Shown here: positions 10,831-19,562 of the stretch, piece by piece
How the letters are laid out: every line of letters starts with the position of its first letter
How positions within the stretch are numbered: the stretch's first letter is position 1
NCBI RefSeq assembly: GCF_010093535.1
Contig: NW_022985175.1
Coordinates: forward strand, 310,001 to 374,000
DNA length: 64,000 nt
Origin: Lindgomyces ingoldianus
Taxonomy: Eukaryota > Ascomycota > Dothideomycetes > Pleosporales > Lindgomycetaceae
Reading direction: 5' to 3'
Made by a program: the position numbers and the translations under genes
The notes under the pieces: model-generated
The model's database searches: none
What the model was told of the DNA's origin: nothing
What the model saw: the letters and a program-made list of their open reading frames with translations, nothing else

Positions 10831-13800
10831 TAAAAGGTTGCTAGAGTGTTTATTAAGCTAAAAAGCATTACTAATAATTTATAAAGCCTTTATAAAGTTT
10901 TAAACACTATAAGCTACTTATCTTTTTTTTATATTCTTATTTTATTAAATTTATTTTATACATTAAACTTTGTAAAGTACTAGGTTTTTTTTAGTTAGTT
11001 TATAATGTTCTATATAATTAGTAGAGAAAACTAGTCTTAGATTATGTTATTATTTAAAGTCTTATAGTTCTAATAAACTTGTATTTTTTTTTTTCTTTTT
11101 TGCAAAGACTACTGCTAAGGCTATAAGACTATAACTTTTTTAGATATAGCTTTATGCTAACATCTTATTAACATACTCTTATAAGGCCTCTTTCTGTGCC
11201 CTAGTTAAAGGGCAGAGCTTATGCGTCTTTAAGTTATAATCTTTTATTAGGTTAATAGCATAGTTTTAAGGCTAGTGTAGTAGTAGTTTTCTAGAGTCTT
11301 CTAGTGTTTTAAACATGTCCTTGTAGTCTTTATATTTAAGCAGAATTTAACTTTCTTTTTAAACTTGTATAACACTAATCTATTCTATGTTATTATCTGC
11401 CTTAATTTTTTTATAAGAGACTTTTTTAAGTTTTTTTTTTATTATTTTTATTACTTAAGCTTTTAGCTCTTAGTAAGGGAATTTCTAAAGCTTCTTTTTC
11501 TTAAAGTAGTAACTGCTACTCTGCTTAGCTTATTTATAAACTAGGCATCTATTATTATAGCATGCTAACTAGGTTATGTGTGCATAGTTGTTAGAGGTTT
11601 TTATAGTTATAGTTCTCTAATTAATTACAGGATTGTAAGTTCTAAGCTAGTTATAGCCTAAGATTACATTATATTTACCTTTTAGTTTAAGTATGTTTAT
11701 AAATCTCTAATTTTTTATGTTAGAAGTTTTAAAGTTTTTTTTATAAGTTTCTAGGTTAATCTATTCTTTACTATACTTAATTAATAATGTATTAGTAAGG
11801 GTTACCTTAAATAAGTTTTTTTTTATGTAAAATAGTATACCTTACTTATCTACCTAATTTTTATTTATAGCAGTAAAGGTGTATCTGCTATCTATAAGGG
11901 CTAATTTAGGCTATTCTTTATACATAAAAGTGGTTGTTAGGCTATGTCCTGCCCCTTACTCTACTATAATTACTGTAGATATGTTATGTTTAACTTTTTT
12001 ATTAGAAAGAGAATAGGAGTTAATGTCTTATAAGTTATTATTAAATTTATTTTTTTTTTTTTTATAAGTTTAATGTTCTTAATTATAGTAGTTAGCTACT
12101 TTACATTTATAATCTTTAACTAGATAATGTAACATTAAGTAGTCTTTTTTTCTTACTACTTTTTACTAAAAGTAGTAGAACCTGCAGTTTTTTTATTTAT
12201 TACACTTTATTTATAGTTCTTGCTTATAAGGGGGAGCTGTCTAACAAGTGTAATAATTTGTAGTTTTGTAGGCTAAGGCTGTTCCTTGCTATAGGCAACT
12301 GTTGTGGTTCTTTTTCTATGTAGGCTACTATCCTGCTTAATGTTTGTTATCCTAGTGCTTAACACAATATTGTTGTGTACACTAATACTAGGGGTACAGA
12401 CAATTGTTAGGTCTATGTAATGTGTTAAGGGGACTCTTCTAAGTCTACTAAGGATATTCTTTTGTTTGTACTAGCTGTACAGGGTGCTCCTTCTACTAGC
12501 ACTTGTTTGTGCTATAGGTGCTGCTTCTGCAGAGGACACATTGTCTATAATTTTGTTGTACTGTAAGAGCTTTTCTAGAGATTGCTAGGCTAAGGAGCAG
12601 TGTCTTAGGTTTCTTAGGTGCTAGTTATAGTACTTTAAACTTAGCAGGTTTACCTAACTACTTTAGCTTTTAATCTTTAATCTTAGTAAAAAATTACTAT
12701 TATTTTTTTTTATTTATAATGTTATATTTAACTTTAGCTATCCTTTATATAATGTTAAATATTAAGTAGTTGTTGCTAATGTTTATTTAGTAAAGCAAGA
12801 CTATATAGTTACTTAGGTAGTTATGTAGTAGCCTACACTTCTAGCACCTGCATCCCTAAAACTGTTAGAAAAGCTCTCTTGCTAAAGTACTAGAAGTCTA
12901 GTTTTAAAAAGGAAACTATTTTTCTTTTTTCTAAATATTTATAATATATTCTTAGATCTAAGTCTCTTTTTTATATCTTTTAAAAATTATAAGGTTCTGT
13001 AACACTATATTAAAGCTACTAAAGTTTTAAATAACTACTTTTTAATACACTTTAGGGCAGTTATTTAAAGAGTAGTTTTTTTTATATTACTAGTAAAGTT
13101 TATTATCTAGTCTTTCTTATATTTCCTTATCTGTAAGGCTATATTTAGCAGTAATAGCTTTTATTATTATAGTAGTATTTTTATTCTCCCCTTTCTAGAA
13201 GTTTAGGTAGTTTTAGTAGAAGTGTTCTACTTTTTTATAGTTTAAGTAGGCTTTATTTTTTAGCTATTTTTATTATTCCTTTGTTAAAGGCAGCTTATTA
13301 TGTCCTAGAACTTAGCTTTTTTTAAAGAGGGGGCTTTATATATACTTTACATAACTAAAGTCTATTAGCTTTTTATTATATTATAAAAGCTTTTTTTTTT
13401 TAAGGATAAATTCTAGCTTTTAAAAAGTTCTTTTTAATTTCTTTTCTTTTTTATGTTTTTTATAGTAGTTATTATAAGTTATTACTTTTTTAATATAGTC
13501 TTTAAAAGTAGTTAGTTAGTCTATGTGTATAAACTTATCTTTTACTTTGTTATTTAGTCTGTTATAAAACATATAGCATAAGGCTTTCTAGTTGTTCTAT
13601 CCACAAATAGCCATTTGTTCCCTAAAATGTGCTGCATAGTTCTAGACTAGTCTGCTGCCTTGTCTTATATTATCTAGTTTGTTAGCTGTAATTCTTTTTT
13701 TATCTAGGGTTTTATAAATAGCTAATAAGGCTACTTTAAAGTTTTTAACACTGCTAAATATTTCTTTAGTTTTAAAGTTAAGTAGTGCGCTATTAGCTCT

Positions 13801-14371
13801 AAAGTCTATCTAATTATTAGCATAGAGTTAGAACTAGATTATAAGGGGGCCTTCTAAGTGTAATCCTATCTAGAAGATTATTTCTACATTAGTTTAAAAT
13901 GCTTCTTTATTATATTGCATATAAAGGTAGCATTTAGTAAAGAATAGTTAGAGGTCTTTTAATAATTCTTTAAAAAGCTTTAGAGGGGCTAGTCTTAAAG
14001 CCTTTTTAGCTGTAACACTTACTTTATTTATTAAGATATTTTAAACTTTAGCTAGTTTTACTTATAGTTTATATATTTAATAAGCTTAAGTAGTTACTTT
14101 ATAAAAGTTAACTAAAAGCTAGAAGTTTTATAAGCTTATAGTTTTTTAGTAAAAGTTAGCTATCTTTTACTTAAGTTTTAGTAAGTTGCTAACTTTATTA
14201 CTAATTTACTAAAGTTCTTTAATGTTGTCCTAGATAGAGTTAATCTATTTTACTAAAACAGCTTTGCTTTAGGTAGGAACTTTTATAAATTTTAATAGCA
14301 TAGTGTAGGCTATGTTAGAATCTAAGTTATGTTAAAAGGTTACTATACTTTTTAAAGGGGGTAGTGTTTAA

Positions 14372-14967
14372 TGTTATAATCTTTACTTTATAAAGCACTT
14401 AGGTCTAGTAATATTCCTAAGTAGAAAGTAGAACAGATAATAAGAGGCTAATCTAGTAAGGTGTACAGTCCTACGTACAGGCTATTAGGCTAATAGAGGG
14501 AGGGAGAGTGACTAGATTGTAGTTTGCCCTATGTGCAGCAGTAGAGAGGCTAGGGTTAAATAGTCCTGTTAGACAGAGTTAGAGGTATATATAGTGTAAG
14601 ATATATAAATAGTATTACAGCTTTTTAGAAAGCTAAATGCTACTTAGTCTATATAAAGAATAAACTAAATATTAAACACACCTTTTAAAGGTTATTTAAT
14701 ATAAAAACTTATATACATGTGTTAGGGATGCTAAGGGGAGTTAGTAGAGTTTATAAAAGTTTACTAAGAAAAGCTTCTTAAGCTTTCTTAAACTCCTAGT
14801 AACACGCAGTCTACCTTCCTATTAGACAGAGCATTCTTCCATAATCTTAGGAAGCCGTGCTGCCTCCGTGTCCTCCGGCTGGTCCGTAAGCGAGCCCTGC
14901 TCCAATTCAGCTAGATTGTTGAGCACTGCTGGTGGGGTTACGCTGGTCCAACCGTAGATCGTAACAA
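14372..14967 (-). repeat. Right LTR (5' LTR in the element's own direction)
   Basis: 596 bp. Its left, inward-facing end is mutated relative to the left LTR, and its right, outward-facing end (14,840-14,967) is intact. The sequence next to it inside the element (14,350-14,371, with a run of G on the plus strand) is where the primer-binding site should be when read on the minus strand. I cannot assign a tRNA. Confidence 0.88.
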
Positions 14968-14972
14968 AGTAG
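14968..14972. repeat. 5-bp target-site duplication of the LTR element, right copy
   Basis: AAGTA follows the TAACA end of the right LTR and matches 7,285-7,289 exactly. Confidence 0.88.
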
Positions 14973-15270
14973 TAGCAGCAGTAAGGTTAACTTTACTACC
15001 CTATCCTCTATAAAATTACCCTTAATTTCTTATTAATCCTAGCAACCTTGTGTAAGTGCGAGCAGTGCTTTTTACAGGCTAAGAAGACTATTACAATAAG
15101 GAGGAATTAACTATTAGTGTTAACAATAGAGGCTCTTTAACTGCAGAAGAATTAGTTACGTAACAACGCTGTTACTAGTAAGCTAACTAAGCTTACAGAG
15201 TACATTAAAATAGTAAGATTAACAACAGTAGATCTTATAAGGGGTATTACAACTTCCTAATTAGGTATAG
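14973..15270 (+). pseudogene. hAT transposase relic, C-terminal part
   Basis: Continues the transposase frame after the retrotransposon. It includes CEQCFLQAKKTITIRRN, then an LTIEAL-type block. This resembles the end of the hAT dimerisation domain, where a basic RN-L-x-TIEAL-LK motif is conserved. Stops in between are TAA and TAG. Finding this block on the far side of the LTR element shows the retrotransposon landed inside the transposase gene near its 3' end. Confidence 0.7.
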
Positions 15271-15421
15271 TCTTTAGCTTTAGCGCAATTACTTTATAAT
15301 ACTTTAATATACTTCAGTTACTGTATCCTAACTGTACACTGACGTTATATCCTCCGTACAGTTAGTTAGTAACAGCCTCCTCTTCCGTAACTGTACTATA
15401 CAGCCTCCAAAAGGCTCCGTA

Positions 15422-15441
15422 ACTAACGGTTGGACACACTG
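15422..15441 (-). repeat. hAT terminal inverted repeat, right
   Basis: Exact reverse complement of 4,615-4,634. The 130 bp inside it contain several GTAACTG or CCGTAACT-like repeats, which may be subterminal transposase-binding sites. Confidence 0.92.
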
Positions 15442-15449
15442 CTTACGAG
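15442..15449. repeat. 8-bp target-site duplication, right copy
   Basis: CTTACGAG directly follows the right inverted repeat. In the esterase frame it reads C-TTA-CGA-G, giving Leu-Arg-Ala with the next bases. This is probably the original target sequence. Confidence 0.9.
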
Positions 15450-16056
15450 CCTACAACATCACGCCAACCATGGACTCCAACCTCTTCCTCACAGCCGCCA
15501 CCCGCTGGATCGGTGACGTAGTATTTGACGGTAAGTTCCTTCACCAGTTACCATAAAGTTCTCTCCATTCATCCAGTCCTTCTAACCAATCTACACAGGT
15601 CCAAATCACGCCTTAGCCCAACACCTAACCAAACACACCGACAAGAGAGTATACCGGTACATCTTTGACATTCGGAACCCATTTCCCGGCCAACCCTTCT
15701 ACCAACTCGCACATCACTGGGTGGATGTATACTTTGTTTTCCGCACCTTTCAATTTCGATACCCCACCGAAGCATTGAAACAGATTTCTGACCAGCATGC
15801 ACGATTGTGGGTGACGTTTGCAAATGGGAAGGCGCCTTGGAAGGAGTATCGGGTTACGGAAGGAAATAGCAGGGAGGTGGTCATGGTGGCAGATGAGAGA
15901 GACGGGTGGGTGGAGAGAAGTGTGGCTGAGAATGAGAGGCTAAATGAATGGAGTTGGAAGAGGTGTGAAAAGCTGTGGGAATCCTGGGGTGCGCAGAACG
16001 GGAGTTGGTTCCTACCGTTGAAGATAAAGCCATTGGAGGGAAGGAAGCTAGTGTGA
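15442..16056 (+). pseudogene. Type-B carboxylesterase, 3' part
   Basis: The C-terminal part of the esterase begun at 3,392. It resumes as LRAYNITPTMDSNLFLTAA, has a 68-nt intron (15,531-15,598; GTAAGT to CACAG), then reads VYRYIFDIRNPFPGQ, YQLAHHWVDVYFVFRTFQF and FANGKAPW up to the TGA at 16,054. The HHWVDVYFVF block contains the His that completes the catalytic triad in many fungal members. The reading frame across the insertion point is the same on both sides of the duplication, so excising the element would rejoin the frame except for the upstream frameshift. It has no start codon context of its own and is not expected to yield an active enzyme. Confidence 0.88.
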
Positions 16057-16140
16057 GTGCGCAACACCAGAAGGTCATCATGGGAGTGTCAAAAGCTATG
16101 ATGAGCCTCAACAGGATGCAACCAAGCTCGATTACCTATC

Positions 16141-17479
16141 CTAATAATCGCCCTTTCGCACCTTCTCATCATATCCCAAAACCGCCTGCAGCAAGATCTG
16201 CGCTCCCAGAGCACAGTGCTCCGGGCTAGTGTACTCGTTGGGATTATGCGAAATGCCGTCCTTAGAGGGCACAAAGATCATGCTTGTGGGGCAGACTCTC
16301 GACGTCCACGCACTATCATGGCCCGCTCTAGATTTCATATCCATGATCTGATTCTCGCTGACTTCCTTTAGGGCTGACGCTCGTACCGCTTCGATACATT
16401 GTGGATGAAATATGGACTTTGGAAGTCCCCATGTGCGCTTTATCTCGTATGAAGTGCCGTTGTTTTCTTCTTTGATTATGGTGTCGAAGGTTTTGAAAAT
16501 AGTCGTGGCGAGTTGATCCACCATTTCATCTGTTGAGCACCGGATGTCCATGATAAAGTCTACTCTAGCAGGAATAGTGGCCTGACTGTATGTATCACAG
16601 GTAATGACGCCCACAGTCGCAACACCAAGCTCCGTCTTCCTTGCTGTATCCCGAACGGCGGTAATGAGGCGCGAAGTTGCTACTAGTGCATCCGAACGAT
16701 CTAACATGGGCGTGGTTCCTGAGTGGCCTCCCGCACCTGTGACTTGCACCGCGTACCATTTCATGCCTTGCACTGAAGTCACAACACCCACTGTCTTGTT
16801 TGCGCGTTCTAGAAGTGGCCCTTGTTCGATGTGGAGCTCGAAATGGGATTCTAGTCCATTTTCCCGGTAGTCACATGGCGTTGATCCTAGGTATGCAATA
16901 TCTTCTAGCGCTTGCTTCATGGATACGCCCTCCTTGTCTTGTATCCCCCAGCATGCTTCTAATGGTGTTGAGCTCTTAGTGCTCCATACACCAGACGCCA
17001 TCATCGCGCCCGGAAACCTTGCGCCTTCTTCATTCGTCCAGTCTATCAGCGCGATGGGGCAGTATGTCTCGACCTGGTTCTCGTGGAGAGTGCAGAGGAC
17101 TTCGAGGGCTGCATGGACGCCCAGGATGCCGTCGTACCTTCCTCCTGGATGCCCATTAGCTACACCCACTTCAAAGATGCGTAGAAGGACCCCTCGGCGT
17201 ACCTGTAGGCTGCGTATCTAGATGACTTCCCATCGCAATCGGTTTCTTGTCTTTTGCCGTCCCTGGCCGGATTGCAAAGATATTGCCCATCTGATCTATT
17301 CTAACCTCACATCCCAGCGCTTTGCATTCTCCAATGAGCCAGTCTCGCACCTTTTTGTCCTCCTGAGTGAGAGTCAACCGACTCATCCCTGTTGACGGTG
17401 CCCCCAAAGCGCCCCATGATGTGCATGTGGATTTCAGCATGGAGTTGAGTCGTTCAGAATTGATTTTCAAAGCGGCCAT
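16141..17479 (-). CDS. PYD3: Beta-ureidopropionase / N-carbamoyl amino acid hydrolase (M20 family)
   Basis: A di-metal amidohydrolase that releases CO2 and ammonia from N-carbamoyl-beta-alanine, the last step of reductive pyrimidine breakdown. In yeasts such as Lachancea kluyveri this enzyme (Pyd3) belongs to the M20 peptidase fold, as here. Exon 1 is 17,479-17,203. A 58-nt intron (17,202-17,145) follows. Exon 2 is 17,144-16,141. The total is 1,281 nt, 426 residues. The conserved block GSHLDTQPTGGRYDG spans the intron. The metal and catalytic residues lie in HLD, DWTNEEGARF (about residue 130) and HIEQGP, with SRAGHDSAW near the C terminus. It is transcribed divergently from PYD2. A bacterial-type L-carbamoylase acting on hydantoin products is the main alternative; the partner gene supports either. 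It appears intact. Confidence 0.88.
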
Positions 17480-17850
17480 GGTTGCTAAACACGGAATTGA
17501 GGCTCGGCGAAATCGGTCCGCGTGCAGAGCATGATGAGCATGATGAAGATGTAATGACAGACAGATATAACTCCTCGAACTGCCGAAATCCCGTCCGTGG
17601 AGTGACTGGGGCGGCCAACTCCGATAAGCTACTCTCTAGAGGTGGATCCTTGCCTGCACTCGGCGCGGGGGGCAAATGAGGGGCAGAGATAGGGGACCAC
17701 ACCTCAATATGCAAATCACCCATCTGACGATAGCTACGTTCTTGTAATGGCTTTAGAAATCTATTTGTCGGTTCGATCTATTATATACGGTTCACTGACC
17801 CTTAGTGTTGGCGTTCTGGGCTCGATTCACCGCTCCTGCGAAGTATACCC
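17480..17850. promoter_or_regulatory. Bidirectional PYD3/PYD2 promoter with three GATA sites
   Basis: A 371-bp divergent interval. HGATAR motifs lie at 17,622-17,627 (CGATAA), 17,687-17,692 (AGATAG) and 17,728-17,733 (CGATAG), all on the plus strand within 112 bp. About 0.4 would be expected by chance in such a span. GATA factors of the AreA type activate nitrogen-catabolism genes in filamentous ascomycetes, so nitrogen control is a reasonable inference. A TATTATATAC element lies near 17,778. Confidence 0.5.
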
Positions 17851-19562
17851 ATGGCTACTGACTATGATCTCACCATCGTGAATGGAGTCGTTGTAACCGA
17901 CACAGAGATTGGGAGTATGATGTTGCGGTTAAGGGCGAGAAGATTGCGAAGGTCGTTCCTAGGGGAGCATTGAAAGGTACAAAGGCTGCGAAGACGATTG
18001 ATGCCGAGGGAGGCTATATTATGGTGATTGCCATCATCACTAGGGCCGCTAAAACAGAAGCTGACCACTTCACGTAGCCGGGAGGTGTAGATGCGCATGT
18101 ACACCCTGATGAACCTCCTCTCTTCGGCAAAGGCTCGACTGCTGACAATTATGAGACCGGTATGTGCAGAATCCAACCCTCAAGAGTTTTACCTCAAGTC
18201 TTCTCAGGAAGTCGATCAGCGATATGCGGAGGGACAACTACAATGGTGACATTCGCTCCTCAGAAGAAGTCCGAAGACACCCTGCTCGACACCCTCCATG
18301 CGACTCATGCCAAAGCACATGACAATTGCTACATAGACTACTCGTTTCACTTGATCATCGGCAATCCCTCTCTAAACGCACTCTACGAATTCAAGACCCT
18401 GCGTGAAGAAGGAATCTCTTCGCTGAAGATATACATGACATATGAAGCGCTACAATTAAATGACAGACAGATTCTCGACGTATTATTGGAAGCCAGGAAG
18501 CAGAAGATTACAACAATGGTGCATGCGGAGAATGGCCAAGTAGTTGATTGGATTACTGCACAATTGGAGAAGAGAAAGATGTTCGCACCAAAATATCACT
18601 GCACAAGTCACCCACCCATGGCTGAAATTGAAGCTACATATCGTGCTATCAGTCTGAGCGAGTTCATCGATACTCCAATCCTAATCGTGCATGTTTCGAC
18701 GCCAGCGGCCGCAGCCCACATCAAGCAGGCGCAGGACAAGGGCCTGCCGATATACGCAGAGACTTGTCCGCAATATCTATATCTAACAAAGAAGGACCTT
18801 GATCAACCGGGCTTTGAAGGGGCGAAGTGTGTGTGTAGTCCACCACCTCGAGAAAGTGAAGCAGATTGCGATGGCATCTGGGATGGCCTAGCGAACGATA
18901 CTTTCACCATCCTTTCATCCGACCACTGCCCATTCCGGTACGATGACGACGTCAACGGAAAGAAGACCTCCATCAGCGAAGATTACCCCGTCGGTCACTT
19001 CAAATACATTCCGAACGGCTGCCCAGGCATCGAAACCCGTCTTGCGTTAACCCTCAGCGCTGAGCGCCTCGAAATAAAGAAATTCGTCCAAGTCACCTCT
19101 TCCAATCCAGCAAAGCTTTACGGGCTCTGGCCGCGGAAGGGAGGGCTCGTTGAAGGTGAAAGCGACGCAGATATCAACATCTGGTATCCACCGGGCAAGA
19201 TGCAGGAATATTTTCTGAACAATAAGATGCTGCACCGTGAGGTAGATTACACACCGTACGAAGGGAGGAAGATGAAGCAATGGCCAAGATATACGATTCT
19301 CAGAGGGCAGGCGGTGTGGGATAAAGAGAATGGAGGATTGTTGGGGAAGAAAGGCTATGGAAAGTTCATCAAGCGGGACGCGAGTTCGTTGGCGGGCCGA
19401 GGAATCCGGGAGAATGGGACATACTGTTGTGAAGGCGATGTTTACGGTAATGAAGTGGAATCGTCCTTGACAGTTGCTCGTGAACTAGAGTTCATCACCG
19501 AGAGTGATGCGTGTCCGAAACGGGCTAGTTCCCTCGTACCCAAAGTCATTCGAGCTTGTTGA
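17851..19562 (+). pseudogene. PYD2: Dihydropyrimidinase with a 1-nt frameshift in exon 1
   Basis: Dihydropyrimidinase opens dihydrouracil to N-carbamoyl-beta-alanine and is the step before PYD3. Exons are 17,851-18,023, 18,078-18,159 and 18,208-19,562, with introns of 54 and 48 nt. Motifs of the amidohydrolase fold are present: DAHVHP (metal ligands), SLKIYMTY (the carbamylated Lys), VHAENG, HVSTPAAA, SSDHCPF, and SSNPAKLYGL. The exon sum is 1,610 nt, one short of a multiple of three. The missing base falls near 17,915, where GAGATTGGGAGTATGAT would need a fourth G to continue as EIGEYDVAVKGEK. Everything else, including splice phases, is intact. A homopolymer sequencing error is therefore as likely as a true null allele. 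The last 50-60 residues after GKFIKRDASSLAG do not look like the family. Confidence 0.85.

Larger units (their letters stand above)
7290..14967 (-). mobile_element. Ty3/gypsy-type LTR retrotransposon, hypermutated, nested in the hAT element
   Basis: 7,678 bp bounded by two LTRs that begin TG and end CA with a short inverted terminus (TGTTA...TAACA) and by an AAGTA duplication. Coding remnants read on the minus strand. A reverse transcriptase block with YLDNILIY lies near 10,740-10,800. A zinc-binding HHCC-type integrase segment and an integrase core lie near 9,250-9,730. RT precedes integrase in the reading direction, which is the Ty3/gypsy order. The stretch 11-14.3 kb should hold protease and gag remnants, but I could not pin down motifs. 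No open frame of useful length survives, so the copy is dead. Confidence 0.88.
4615..15441 (+). mobile_element. hAT-family DNA transposon carrying a nested LTR retrotransposon
   Basis: The element is bounded by perfect 20-bp inverted repeats and an 8-bp direct duplication. It spans 10,827 bp. Removing the nested retrotransposon (7,290-14,967) and one 5-bp duplication leaves about 3,144 bp, a usual size for an autonomous hAT element. The transposase relic runs on the plus strand. The outer 600 bp on the left (4,615-5,210) and roughly the last 150 bp on the right keep ordinary base composition, while the interior is AT-rich and full of TAG and TAA. The insertion is in the coding part of the esterase. 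Class II/hAT assignment rests on terminus sequence, duplication length and transposase motifs. Confidence 0.9.

Noticed and set aside
7885..14371. A fungal gene cluster hidden in the AT-rich 6.5 kb between the LTRs
   Set aside because: The only coherent protein signals are retrotransposon pol pieces on the minus strand. No open frame or splice pattern supports host genes.
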